Below are positions 33,563 through 42,377 of a DNA stretch of 57,350 nucleotides, piece by piece. A program made the position numbers and the translations under genes. This stretch comes from Nitrospirota bacterium (GTDB lineage: Bacteria > Nitrospirota > Thermodesulfovibrionia > Thermodesulfovibrionales > JdFR-88): contig JAJYJB010000004.1 in the NCBI GenBank assembly GCA_021789735.1, forward strand, positions 1 to 57,350, read 5' to 3'. Positions within the stretch are counted from its first letter, which is position 1; every line of letters starts with the position of its first letter. Under the pieces are notes generated by a model. It was not told the DNA's origin, ran no database searches, and saw only the letters and a list, made by a program, of their open reading frames with translations.

Positions 33563-34906
33563 ATGGCAAAGAGAGAAAACCTGAATATCGAAAAGGGTAA
33601 AAGACCCGTGAACGTGGGTATTCTTGGCTTCGGCACGGTCGGAAGCGGGACGGCCCGCATACTCGTTGAGAACCGGGAGCTCCTGGAGGAAAGACTCGGA
33701 TTTCCCATCGCCCTCAAAAAGATAGCTGACCTTAATATAAGGAAAGACCGCGGCATAGCGCTGGGCAAGGGCGTGCTTACGACGGACGCCCGCCAGGTGA
33801 CGGACGCCCCGGATATAGATATCGTTGTGGAGCTCATAGGCGGGCTCGGCGCGGCCAGGGAGCTCATGCTCCGCGCCATCAGGAACGGAAAGCACGTGGT
33901 CACCGCAAACAAGGCGCTCCTGGCCGAGCATGGCCGGGAGATATTCGGCGCGGCGGGGAAATACGGCGTGAGCGTCGGTTTCGAGGCCAGTGTGGGGGGC
34001 GGCATACCGATAATAAAGGCCCTTGGAGAGGGGCTGATCGCAAACCGCATAAATTACGTGTACGGCATCGTAAACGGCACCTCCAACTACATACTTACCA
34101 AGATGACGGACGAGGGGATGGAATTTTCAAAGGTGCTCAAGGAGGCGCAGGAGTTGGGCTACGCCGAGGCCGACCCCACTCTGGATGTAGGCGGGGCCGA
34201 TTCGGCACACAAGCTGACCATTCTGGCCTCCATTGCCTTTGGCATACCGCTGTCCTACAAGTCGGTCTACACGGAGGGGATAACGGGCATCACCCCGGCG
34301 GACATAGCTTTCGCCTCCGAGCTTGGCTTCAAGATAAAACTCCTGGCCATAGCGAAGGCGGCAGACGGGCAGGTGGAGCTGCGCGTCCACCCTACGATGC
34401 TCCCCAAGGATTATCTGATCTCAAAAGTCGACGGCGTGATGAACGCGATATACGTGAACGGGCGCGAGACAGGCGACACCCTTTATTACGGCAGGGGGGC
34501 TGGGGACATGCCGACAGGTTCAGCGGTGGTGAGCGATATAGCGGACATCGCACAGAGGATAGTTGGCGGGGCCCTGCCAAGAAGCGGTCCGGCTGCCCTG
34601 AAGGCTTACAGGTCCGGTTTGAGCATCCGTCCGATGGACGAGGTGGAAAGCATGTACTATTTCCGCTTTGACGCGCTTGACCGGCCGAAAGTGCTCTCAA
34701 GGATATCGGGCGTCCTGGGGGAAAACAACATAAGCATAGCCTCGGTCATCCAGAAGGGCAGGAAAGAAGGCGAGGCCGTTCCCCTTGTCATCCTTACCCA
34801 TAAGGCAAAGGAAAAAAACGTAAGAAAGGCCATCAGGAAGATAGAAAGCCTTCGGGCGGTCGTTACAGGCAAGAACTGCCTGATAAGGGTAGAGGGAGAA
34901 GAGTAG
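33563..34906 (+). CDS. hom: homoserine dehydrogenase
   Basis: The enzyme reduces aspartate semialdehyde to homoserine, the branch point to threonine and methionine. NAD(P) binding is by GILGFGTVGSGTA (residues 14-26); EADPTLDVGGADSAHKL (about 207-223) is the signature stretch; an ACT domain (about 365-445) allows feedback control. A frame reaching back to 32966 is open by chance; the ATG at 33563 with GGAGGGG matches the family, giving 447 residues. It heads a run with tusA, a ThiF-like gene and a JAMM gene. Confidence 0.95.
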   Translation: MAKRENLNIEKGKRPVNVGILGFGTVGSGTARILVENRELLEERLGFPIALKKIADLNIRKDRGIALGKGVLTTDARQVTDAPDIDIVVELIGGLGAARELMLRAIRNGKHVVTANKALLAEHGREIFGAAGKYGVSVGFEASVGGGIPIIKALGEGLIANRINYVYGIVNGTSNYILTKMTDEGMEFSKVLKEAQELGYAEADPTLDVGGADSAHKLTILASIAFGIPLSYKSVYTEGITGITPADIAFASELGFKIKLLAIAKAADGQVELRVHPTMLPKDYLISKVDGVMNAIYVNGRETGDTLYYGRGAGDMPTGSAVVSDIADIAQRIVGGALPRSGPAALKAYRSGLSIRPMDEVESMYYFRFDALDRPKVLSRISGVLGENNISIASVIQKGRKEGEAVPLVILTHKAKEKNVRKAIRKIESLRAVVTGKNCLIRVEGEE

Positions 34907-34962
34907 GAATTTTTTTGTTTTTGGTTTCCGTTTTTTATTTTCAAGCCGGGAGGGAAAGAGGC

Positions 34963-35262
34963 GTGGCGGAGAAGGTTTCAGACAGCAGGGACAAAAAAGA
35001 GACTGAACGGACAGAAGAGGCGGGCAGGGGAAAAAACAAGAACCTGGATATCAGGGGGCTTGTTTGCCCCTATACCTTTGTGAAGGCCAAGCTGGCCATA
35101 GAGGACATGGAGCTGGGAGAGGTGCTTGAGATAGTGCTGGACTACCCCGAGGCAGTGCACAACATACCAAAATCGATGCAGGACCACGGGCAAAAGGTCC
35201 TCAAGGTGGAACAGACGGGCATAAAGGAATGGGTCATCATCGTACGCAAGGAGAAGGACTGA
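34963..35262 (+). CDS. TusA-family sulfur carrier
   Basis: The 99-residue protein has a charged N-terminal tail (1-24) and a TusA domain beginning LDIRGLVCPYTFVKAKL, with the sulfur-bearing Cys-Pro intact. It would carry a persulfide between enzymes. The start is GTG at 34963, with GGAGGG eight bases before; an upstream TTG at 34915 sits in a T-rich tract and is less likely. Its stop is followed one base later by the ThiF-like gene. Confidence 0.87.
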   Translation: MAEKVSDSRDKKETERTEEAGRGKNKNLDIRGLVCPYTFVKAKLAIEDMELGEVLEIVLDYPEAVHNIPKSMQDHGQKVLKVEQTGIKEWVIIVRKEKD

Positions 35263-35263
35263 G

Positions 35264-36067
35264 ATGGAATTTTCCGATGACCAGATACAGCGTTACAGCC
35301 GCCATATAATACTGCCGGAGGTTGGCGGCAAGGGGCAGAAAAAGCTCCTTGGGGCAAAGGTGCTGCTTGTGGGAGCGGGCGGGCTTGGCTGCCCGGCAGG
35401 CTACTACCTTGCCGCCGCCGGCGTGGGCACCATAGGCCTGGTGGATGACGATGTTGTTGAGCTCTCCAACCTCCAAAGGCAGATAGCCCACAGCACAAGC
35501 ACCATAGGGATGCCCAAGGTGGAATCCGCAAAGCGCACTTTCGAGGCGCTCAACCCTGACGTGAAAGTGGTGCCCCTGAAGGGCCGCCTGAACAAGGACA
35601 ACATAACAGGCATCATCGAGGAGTATGACCTTGTCATAGACGGAAGCGACAACTTCCCCACCCGGTATCTCGTGAACGACGCCTGCGTCCTTTCCAGGAA
35701 ACCCCTTGTGAGCGGGGCCATCCTCCGCTTTGAGGGGCAGGTGACCACTGTGATCCCTCACGAGGGGCATTGCTACCGCTGCCTCTTTGAAGCACCTCCT
35801 CCTCCGGGGCTGGTGCCTTCCTGCCAGGAAGCCGGCGTGCTTGGGGTGCTGCCGGGGGTCATCGGGGCGCTTGAGGCGACCGAAGCGCTCAAGATAATCC
35901 TGGGGCAAGGGGAGCCGCTTAAAAATGCCCTTTTGATCTATAACGCCCTTTCAACTTCGTTCAGGAAGGTCAAGGTCCCGAGAAATCCTAACTGTCCGGT
36001 ATGCGGCGACAATCCCACCATCACGGAGCTTAAGGACTACGACGCCGGATACTGCCAGATGGGCTGA
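35264..36067 (+). CDS. ThiF/MoeB/HesA-type adenylyltransferase
   Basis: This E1-like enzyme adenylates the C-terminal glycine of a ubiquitin-fold sulfur carrier (ThiS/MoaD type). Of 267 residues, VLVGAGGLGCPAGYYLAAAG (about 33-52) binds ATP, DGSDNFPTR is conserved, zinc is held by CYRC and CPVC, and SCQEAGVLGVLPG carries the catalytic cysteine. No rhodanese domain is fused. With the TusA and JAMM neighbours it suggests thiocarboxylate-based sulfur transfer. Confidence 0.92.
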   Translation: MEFSDDQIQRYSRHIILPEVGGKGQKKLLGAKVLLVGAGGLGCPAGYYLAAAGVGTIGLVDDDVVELSNLQRQIAHSTSTIGMPKVESAKRTFEALNPDVKVVPLKGRLNKDNITGIIEEYDLVIDGSDNFPTRYLVNDACVLSRKPLVSGAILRFEGQVTTVIPHEGHCYRCLFEAPPPPGLVPSCQEAGVLGVLPGVIGALEATEALKIILGQGEPLKNALLIYNALSTSFRKVKVPRNPNCPVCGDNPTITELKDYDAGYCQMG

Positions 36068-36104
36068 AGCTGAAAGAAGGAAGTGCAATCCCTAAAGGCT
36101 TTTT

Positions 36105-36566
36105 ATGGAACAGGACCAGCAGCCTGACGGGCTGGACATCCCCCTGGATATCTACCGGGAGATGACCGGCCATGCCGCCGGAGACCCGGAAAACGAGGTC
36201 TGCGGGGTCCTTGCCGGCCATCCGCAGGACAAAAACAAAAACAAAAAATGTCTTGTTGAGCGCATCTTCCGGGGCGAGAACGCGGACCGCTCCGCCGTAA
36301 GCTACCGGCTGGACCCCCGCCAGCAGCTCCATATAGAAAAAGAGCTGAAAAAAGAAGGCATGCAGATGCTCGCCATCTATCACAGCCACCCGCACGGCCA
36401 GGCATATCCTTCGCCAAAAGATGTCCTTCTGGCGGTCTGGGACGTGGTCTACATAATAATAGGGCTTTCCGCTGATGAAAAGCGGAACCCGCAGGTCCGG
36501 GCTTTCAGGATCCATGAAGAGGAAAAAACAAAAACCGTCAAAGAAGTCCTTCTCAGGACCGTCTGA
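36105..36566 (+). CDS. M67-family JAMM metalloprotease
   Basis: The 153-residue protein has a complete JAMM motif: Glu31 in NEVCGVLAG, then H93-S-H95-P and D106 at the correct HxHx10D spacing. Bacterial relatives (Mec, HcyD) cut a sulfur-carrier protein from an amino-acid adduct or trim its C-terminus. An AAAAAC tract encodes the surface loop DKNKNKK near residues 45-51. It is last in the hom operon and followed by a terminator. Confidence 0.9.
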   Translation: MEQDQQPDGLDIPLDIYREMTGHAAGDPENEVCGVLAGHPQDKNKNKKCLVERIFRGENADRSAVSYRLDPRQQLHIEKELKKEGMQMLAIYHSHPHGQAYPSPKDVLLAVWDVVYIIIGLSADEKRNPQVRAFRIHEEEKTKTVKEVLLRTV

Positions 36567-36578
36567 AAACGGTTTTTA
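36558..36578 (+). terminator. Rho-independent terminator after the hom operon
   Basis: ACCGT (36558-36562) pairs with ACGGT (36569-36573), followed by a T-rich run. The stem is short and overlaps the stop codon of the JAMM gene. Confidence 0.55.
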
Positions 36579-36649
36579 TTTGAATTTACTCTGACTTGAT
36601 TTTATTTTTTTATTTTATCTTTTACCACGGCCCTGTGTATTTTTCTCTC

Positions 36650-36970
36650 CTATCTGAACCTGCCGCCCCTTTCCTTGCCGAAGGGCCTCCCGCCGGGCCT
36701 GCCTTCCCCTCTGCCCCTTTCACCAAGAGGCCTGGCCTCGCTTACCTTCATGGGCCGGTTCAAAAGAGTCTGGCCATCCAGGGTGGAGATGGCGCGATCG
36801 GCGTCCTCATCCGAGGGCATTTCCACAAAACCAAAACCTTTGGAACGCCCTGTCACCTCGTCCTTTATGACCTTTGCAGACCGCACTTCCCCTATCTTTT
36901 CAAAAGTCTCGCGCAACAGGTCCTCAGACACATCATAAGAGAGGTTCCCTACATAAATCTTCTTCGCCAT
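36650..36970 (-). CDS. RNA-recognition-motif protein
   Basis: The 106-residue protein is a single RRM (residues 3-82), with RNP2 KIYVGNLSYD and RNP1 KGFGFVEM, then an Arg/Gly-rich tail (about 83-106). Such small RRM proteins bind single-stranded RNA and are often cold-responsive in bacteria. GAAAGGAGC precedes the ATG. The 5' region upstream contains a (AAAAAC)n tract in the message sense. Confidence 0.93.
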   Translation of the reverse strand: MAKKIYVGNLSYDVSEDLLRETFEKIGEVRSAKVIKDEVTGRSKGFGFVEMPSDEDADRAISTLDGQTLLNRPMKVSEARPLGERGRGEGRPGGRPFGKERGGRFR

Positions 36971-37288
36971 CTTGGCTCCTTTCAGTTTTTTCTGACTTTC
37001 AGGCTGTCTGGATTTTTTTGTTTTTGTTTTTGTTTTTGTTCGGAACTCATGCGATCCTGACCGGTGCGTTCATTTCAGTTTCTGGAAACCTCATTGAAAA
37101 GGGGAAGCTCCGTAATAGCAGTTTTTTGTGTTTTTGTTTTTCCAAGTCCGTTCCAAAGTAAAAAACCAATCCTTGATTGAATGGTTGCACATTGAAGGCA
37201 ATCAGTCAAGCGAAAAAAAATCCGATGCGGGCCGGACCGGGGAAGAAAACAGCTTCTGGACGCGCGTAAAAGTAAAATATCCTCTTTT
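36971..37288. other. gene-free gap with an AAAAAC repeat
   Basis: I find no gene. The gap contains the hexamer repeat at 37013-37038, a second T/G-rich stretch near 37122-37142, and a weak inverted repeat (TTGATTG near 37172 with CAATCA near 37199). It should hold the RRM promoter, which I could not fix. Confidence 0.5.
37013..37038. repeat. short tandem repeat (TTTTTG)4
   Basis: Four perfect TTTTTG units run from 37015 to 37038, with two more T residues before. Read in the direction of the RRM gene it is AAAAAC. Tracts of the same kind occur at many gene edges in the window. Confidence 0.9.
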
Positions 37289-38860
37289 TTATTTGCCGCT
37301 GCCGGGGTTGGGCAGTTCCCCTCCGCCGGTCAAAAGCCTTTTTGCCCCTATCAGGCGCTTCATGAAGTAGGGGGTGGTCAGGCTCCCAAGCTTGACCCTG
37401 TGCCCGCCGGAGGACGCATGGATGAACAGGTTTTTGCCTATGTATATGCCCACGTGCGAGGGGAATGAGGCATATGTCCTGAAAAAAACGAGGTCCCCGA
37501 TGGCAAGGTCGTCCAGGCTCACCGGGACCCCTTCCTTGTACTGCTGCCTTGCCGTGCGGGGAAGGTCTATGTTAAGGAATCTGAACACCTTCTGCACCAG
37601 CGCCGAGCAATCTATGCCATAAAGACTCGTCCCGCCGAAGCGGTACGGGATATTGAGCATCAGCTTGGCAAAAAGCATAAGCCTGTCCTTCAGGCTAAGC
37701 TTCTGCAACGTCTTTGAGCTCTGCAGCTCTTTTATTTTTGATTCTATCAAGGGGGCGGATACCGCTGCTTCAGCCGCGGCGGACCGGCTTTCATCTCCAC
37801 TGGAAAGCTTGATGATCTGCCCTGGCCTCAGGTCGCTGGAATCCATCTCGTTTATGTCCATGAGCTTTTCCGCATCCAGGTGGAATTCCCTCGCGATCCT
37901 GTCGAACGTGTCCCCTTTTTTCACCCTGTATTCGCCTGGGGCCTCCTCTTCGGCGCGAAAAATCCTCCTGCTCACCAGGAGCCTCCGGCCAATCCTCAAT
38001 TTCGAGGACCTCATGCCGTTCAGGCGCTTTAACTTTTTTATCGTCGTACCGTACCTTCTGGCTATGGAAAAGAGGGTCTCGCCCCTTCTGACCCTGTGGT
38101 AGCGGTCCCTGTAAGCCGTCACGCGATGGCTGTAATCCATTCCGGCCTCCCTGCTGTCGCGGGCGGCCTCCCGGACTATGCTGTTGAAGATGGCGGAGGT
38201 TGTGGCGTTCATGAGGGCGGTGCCCGCCGCATTCGATATGCCCGCCACTTGAGTGGAGGGCGCGGCTGCGGCTGGGGCCTTCTCCCCGCTATCCACCGGA
38301 GCGCCTTTCTGTCCCGCATCAGGCGAGGATGCGGCTGCCCCGCCGCGGGATACGGGGTTGTCATTGTATGCAGGGCGGGCGGAAACGTGCTTGGACTCAT
38401 GGCCGCTCCCGCGGACCACTTGGCGGAGATGCTTTTGCCTTTTATGCCTTATCCGATGGCGGAGAATATGCCTTATACGGCGTACGCGAGGGTGCGTTTT
38501 TGCATGCTGACGGGCCCTCCTTGCATATTTGGCCCGCGGATGCCTTTTGTTTTTTATCTTTTCACGCCTGCGGCCCCTTCTTGCCTCCAGTATCCTCAGC
38601 TTCCTGCCCGGCCTGAGCAAGCTTGTTGAAAGACCATTCTCCCGCTTCAGCTTTTCTACGCTTATCCTGTACCGCCTGGCTATGCGGTCCAGGGTGTCGC
38701 CCTTGCGCACCCTGTAGGTCAGGGCATGGGCCGGATGGACTAAAAAAAGAATGCCAAAAAAGACGAGGGCAAAAAACGGCAAAACCGCCGCGCGCCTGGC
38801 TCTTTTTTCGTTGACGGGATATGGCTGGTAAAACTTTCCTGAATCTTCAACCCGAGGCAC
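37289..38860 (-). CDS. LysM-repeat NlpC/P60 cell-wall endopeptidase
   Basis: The 523-residue exported protein has a signal peptide (about 20-46, ending HPAHA) and three LysM domains (about 47-91, 253-298 and 309-354). The C-terminal NlpC/P60 domain (about 395-515) has catalytic DCSALV, SHVGIY and HASSGG. It would bind glycan through LysM and cut peptide bonds in murein. Between LysM 1 and 2 lies a long Arg/His/Lys-rich stretch (about 93-155), unusual for a periplasmic protein. Confidence 0.92.
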   Translation of the reverse strand: MPRVEDSGKFYQPYPVNEKRARRAAVLPFFALVFFGILFLVHPAHALTYRVRKGDTLDRIARRYRISVEKLKRENGLSTSLLRPGRKLRILEARRGRRREKIKNKRHPRAKYARRARQHAKTHPRVRRIRHILRHRIRHKRQKHLRQVVRGSGHESKHVSARPAYNDNPVSRGGAAASSPDAGQKGAPVDSGEKAPAAAAPSTQVAGISNAAGTALMNATTSAIFNSIVREAARDSREAGMDYSHRVTAYRDRYHRVRRGETLFSIARRYGTTIKKLKRLNGMRSSKLRIGRRLLVSRRIFRAEEEAPGEYRVKKGDTFDRIAREFHLDAEKLMDINEMDSSDLRPGQIIKLSSGDESRSAAAEAAVSAPLIESKIKELQSSKTLQKLSLKDRLMLFAKLMLNIPYRFGGTSLYGIDCSALVQKVFRFLNIDLPRTARQQYKEGVPVSLDDLAIGDLVFFRTYASFPSHVGIYIGKNLFIHASSGGHRVKLGSLTTPYFMKRLIGAKRLLTGGGELPNPGSGK

Positions 38861-39023
38861 GCCCCGTTGACCCTCCGGTGCAGATTTTTTTACCTATATT
38901 TCTCAGGCCTAAGCATATCAGAAGCAGCGGCTTTTTTTCAAGAAAAAAATGAAGAGTTTCGAGGACTTGCAACGAATTTCAGGCGGGTGATGCGGATCAC
39001 AAAAACCCCATGGCGGGGCGGGG

Positions 39024-41036
39024 TCAAACCGTCTGATCAGCCAGGCAGACCTTGTTTCTGCCCCCGCTCTTGGCGCTGTAGAGGGCCTTGTCCGCAAGCT
39101 CAACCAGCTCTTCACGGCTGTCCGCGTCCCTGGGGAAAGAGGAAACGCCGATGCTTACCGTCACGTTGACCGCTTTTCTTCCGATGTCAATTGGGCTCAG
39201 GAAGATGGTTTTCCTCAGCCTCTCGGCAAGGTTCCCGGCCCCCGGCTTGTCCGTGTCGGCCAGAATGGCCACAAACTCCTCGCCGCCGTACCTGGCCACC
39301 ACGTCCGTGTCCCGCATGACCTTTTTGATCGTGGAGGCGACCATTTTAAGCACCGAGTCCCCAGCCGTGTGACCGTACTGGTCGTTTATTTTTTTGAAAT
39401 GGTCTATATCCACAAGAAGCAGCGAGAGCGGCCTTGGGTGGCGCACCAGCCTTTTGAACTCCCTGGAGATGGCCTCCTCGAAATGGCCCCGGTTGAAAAG
39501 CCCGGTCAGCGCGTCAGTTACCGCCAGCATGGCGAGTTTCTCATGTAGCATGGCCCTTGAGAAGGTGAAAGACAGCTTGCTGGAGAACATTTTTATGAGC
39601 TCTATCTGATGCGCGGAGAGGGAATTTGTCCTTTCGGAAAACATCCCCAGGACGCCAAACGTGTCATTTTCGTCTGCGAGGGGCTGAAGGAAAATGGACT
39701 TTACCGGGAAACCGCAGTCGAACGGCAGGGTGGCAACAGGATAATCCCGGCAGTCAGAGATATATACCGGCTCCTGCCCTCCCGCAAACGCGTTTGCCAC
39801 GAGAGTGCCCTTCAGGGTCTTGAAAAAGGCAGTTTTCTTCTTTGTCTTGTCATGCTCCGGAGAGAGCAAAAACCCGGTGGCGGCCGCCATCTCGTATCCG
39901 TCTTCCAGTTTGAGGAAAATGGCGGTTGCCAGGGGCGCGATCTTCCTTGCCGCGAGCACCCCTTCCCGGGCTATGTCCTCCTTTGCCAGATGCTTTAATA
40001 TCTTTGAGCTTTCCTCCTCGAAGACCTCAAGCCCGTCCAGGTTCCTTTTCATCTCGGCAAAGACCCGCTCCCTGCCCATCATGCCCGAAAAAAAAGCGCA
40101 GAACCTCCGGAAGTCAGACAGCTGCCTCCGCCCGAACGCGCCGGCACGGCTGCTGTCGCAGGCGGCAACGCCAAGAACGCTGTTTCCCAGGAGCAGGGGT
40201 GCAGCCATCATGGAAAGGACGGGTTTTTTCCAATTGCCATGCCCGTACCCCGCGGAAAATTTTTCCTGGTCCATACGGTTTAAGCACACGGCATGCCCGT
40301 TCTCAAGGCATAGCCTGAGCGCTCCTCCGCTTCCCAGCCTTATGTCCGCTGCCGTGGAGCTCTTTAGGGCCATGCCCCCTTCGTGCACCCGGAAAACACT
40401 GACCGAATCCGCCTCAAGCACTTCCCTGGCAAGCAGAAGCGCCTGGGAGAACTCCCTTTCCGCGGCCCCAAGCACATCCAGGTCCCCTGTTGACAGTCCG
40501 GGCCCGCTTTTTTTTGTTTCCTCATCAAGCCTGCTCACCTTTTCCGCAAGGTTGGCCGCCAGCCCCTTGAACCTCTTTAAGGCAAAATGCGAAACGGCCC
40601 CCGCCGCTATGGAAAAAAGAATGAGTGGAAACGTCCCCCGCCTGCCCTGGGCCATGTCCCCGGCCCCAAAGACAACGATCGCGGCCCATGCCGGCACGAA
40701 GACCTGCCAGTCAAAAAAAGAGCCGGCCCCCACCGCAAGAGGGATGCACAGATATGCCGCCCACCGGAGTGACAGGGAAAGCCCACCCAATATGACCGCC
40801 AGGGAAACCATAAGGCCGGTATTCTCCAGCGGGCCGCTTTTTTTTGGATAAAGGGACCGGAAAAGGAAATAGCCGCAGACGGAAAGGGCGGCGGAAAACC
40901 AGAAATAGGGGTGCGACAGCGGAAAACGCAGGAAGACGCCCGCCGCAAGAGGTATGAACGTTACAAGAAGGATCTTTTCTTTGTCAGACCAGGCTTTTTT
41001 TAAGGTCCTCTTTTCCCCCTTGTCCGCCCGTTTCAC
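39024..41036 (-). CDS. membrane diguanylate cyclase with two GAF-like domains
   Basis: The 670-residue protein makes cyclic di-GMP. N-terminal membrane segments (about 20-165) are followed by a short coiled coil, two GAF-like sensor regions (about 190-340 and 350-500) and a GGDEF domain (about 505-665). The active site is GGEEF, and the inhibitory I-site RDTD sits exactly five residues before it, so product feedback is likely. The signal sensed is unknown. No EAL domain is attached. Confidence 0.92.
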   Translation of the reverse strand: MKRADKGEKRTLKKAWSDKEKILLVTFIPLAAGVFLRFPLSHPYFWFSAALSVCGYFLFRSLYPKKSGPLENTGLMVSLAVILGGLSLSLRWAAYLCIPLAVGAGSFFDWQVFVPAWAAIVVFGAGDMAQGRRGTFPLILFSIAAGAVSHFALKRFKGLAANLAEKVSRLDEETKKSGPGLSTGDLDVLGAAEREFSQALLLAREVLEADSVSVFRVHEGGMALKSSTAADIRLGSGGALRLCLENGHAVCLNRMDQEKFSAGYGHGNWKKPVLSMMAAPLLLGNSVLGVAACDSSRAGAFGRRQLSDFRRFCAFFSGMMGRERVFAEMKRNLDGLEVFEEESSKILKHLAKEDIAREGVLAARKIAPLATAIFLKLEDGYEMAAATGFLLSPEHDKTKKKTAFFKTLKGTLVANAFAGGQEPVYISDCRDYPVATLPFDCGFPVKSIFLQPLADENDTFGVLGMFSERTNSLSAHQIELIKMFSSKLSFTFSRAMLHEKLAMLAVTDALTGLFNRGHFEEAISREFKRLVRHPRPLSLLLVDIDHFKKINDQYGHTAGDSVLKMVASTIKKVMRDTDVVARYGGEEFVAILADTDKPGAGNLAERLRKTIFLSPIDIGRKAVNVTVSIGVSSFPRDADSREELVELADKALYSAKSGGRNKVCLADQTV

Positions 41037-41041
41037 GCCCC

Positions 41042-41323
41042 CTATATGCTTGGACGTCCTCTTTTATTTTCCTCTTCCTGGTAGAACTTCCGGTAGAGTA
41101 TCTCCCACTCCGGGCTGCCTTCAACGATCTTCCTGGAATAGGATTCGAGCTTCTTTCTTACGGCAGCGTCTATCTGCTCGCCGGCCTTGAGCTCGGCCCC
41201 GACGACCCTTTTTATGACCTTGCGCGCCTGCGCCTCCTCGCCCTTCAGGGCGACCAGCTTTCTCTCCAGAAGCCCTTTCAGGAGCACATGGCTCAGATGC
41301 GTTACCTTCTCATCGGAAAGCAT
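41042..41323 (-). CDS. DUF507 family protein (second of a pair)
   Basis: The 93-residue, highly charged helical protein contains HLSHVLLKGLLERKLV and SPEWEILYRKFYQEEE, typical of DUF507. It overlaps the preceding DUF507 gene by TGATG. Function is unknown; the two probably form a complex. Confidence 0.85.
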   Translation of the reverse strand: MLSDEKVTHLSHVLLKGLLERKLVALKGEEAQARKVIKRVVGAELKAGEQIDAAVRKKLESYSRKIVEGSPEWEILYRKFYQEEENKRGRPSI

Positions 41324-41604
41324 CAGAGCACCAGGTTTCTTTCCCTTACAAGCTTCTGCTTCGTAAGGTCGAACATCTTCCTGTAGTCCAGCCTTCCCTT
41401 TTCGATATCGCCTTCGTACTTCTTAAGAAGCCCCCTTACCTCGTCGTTCAGCCTGTCTTCGACCATGAGCTCATCGAGCATGATCGCCTCGGCTTCCGCA
41501 ATAAGGGTGTCCATCGGGACGGAGGCCTCCACAAGCCCCTCGCTCACGAGTTTGCCTATGATCTTTTCTGTCAGCGGCCTGACCCAGGTTTTGGGTATTC
41601 TCAT
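41323..41604 (-). CDS. DUF507 family protein (first of a pair)
   Basis: The 93-residue protein starts MRIPKTWVRPLTEKIIGKL and ends GRLDYRKMFDLTKQKLV, matching its neighbour in layout but not closely in sequence. It follows rpsR by about 45 bases on the same strand, so it may be read with the ribosomal operon. Confidence 0.85.
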   Translation of the reverse strand: MRIPKTWVRPLTEKIIGKLVSEGLVEASVPMDTLIAEAEAIMLDELMVEDRLNDEVRGLLKKYEGDIEKGRLDYRKMFDLTKQKLVRERNLVL

Positions 41605-41649
41605 CTGATCGGCTTGCTATCCGGGCCCCTTCCGGCCCCTTGAACCTTA

Positions 41650-41913
41650 TTATTTTTCAACGAAGGGCAGAAGGGCGATATTCCTTGCCCTCATGACGGC
41701 CGTTGTCAGCTCCCTCTGGTGAAGAGCGCAGACCCCGGTCATCCTCCTGGGCAGGATCTTCCCCCTGTCCGTAATGTATGCCCTCAGACCCTTCAGGTCC
41801 TTGTAATCGATAAATTCGATCTTCTCCGAGCAGAACCTGCAGAACTTCCTTCTGTTGGTGAATTTCTTTGGACCTTTGCTGCCCCTGCTCAGTTTACTGT
41901 CCTTGTATCCCAA
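41650..41913 (-). CDS. rpsR: 30S ribosomal protein S18
   Basis: The 87-residue protein has RRKFCRFC and [10 protein letters not shown], a zinc-binding form of S18, then [11 protein letters not shown], which is diagnostic. It lies in the usual rpsF-ssb-rpsR order, but rplI does not follow. Confidence 0.97.
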   Translation of the reverse strand: MGYKDSKLSRGSKGPKKFTNRRKFCRFCSEKIEFIDYKDLKGLRAYITDRGKILPRRMTGVCALHQRELTTAVMRARNIALLPFVEK

Positions 41914-41955
41914 TTTTTATTTTTCCTTTTCTTTTTTTAGTTAAGTTAAATCAAA

Positions 41956-42363
41956 TCAAAAAGGCTCGTCTATCGCGTCGTCGGGGGGCGGCATATAGGC
42001 ATCCGGCCCCTGCGCACCGGCGCTTTCCGCCTGGCGTTTGCCTCCCGATGCGCCCAGGAAACGGACGGTCTGGGCCAGCACCTCGAACTTCACCCTCTGC
42101 TGCCCGTCATGCTCCCAGCGCCGCTCCCGGAGCCTGCCTTCCACAAGCGCGGGCCTGCCCTTGGAAAGATACTGGCCGCAGCTCTCCGCCTGTTTCCCAA
42201 ATACGACTATGTCCATGAAGAGGACCTCGTCCTTCCATTCCTGCCCCTGTTTCACCCTGGAATTTACGGCCAGGCTGAAACTGCAGACCGGCGTGCCCTG
42301 TGCGCTGTATCTCAGCTCCGGGTCACGCGTAAGGTTGCCTGCGAAAATGACCTTGTTAAACAT
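41956..42363 (-). CDS. ssb: single-stranded DNA-binding protein
   Basis: The 135-residue protein has an OB fold (about 1-105: MFNKVIFAGNLTRDPELRY, FMDIVVFGKQAE) and an acidic tip ending DDAIDEPF. That tip is close to the DDIPF ending used to recruit replication partners. It lies between rpsF and rpsR, the common order. Confidence 0.97.
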   Translation of the reverse strand: MFNKVIFAGNLTRDPELRYSAQGTPVCSFSLAVNSRVKQGQEWKDEVLFMDIVVFGKQAESCGQYLSKGRPALVEGRLRERRWEHDGQQRVKFEVLAQTVRFLGASGGKRQAESAGAQGPDAYMPPPDDAIDEPF

Positions 42364-42377
42364 TTTCTTTTTCCGCC

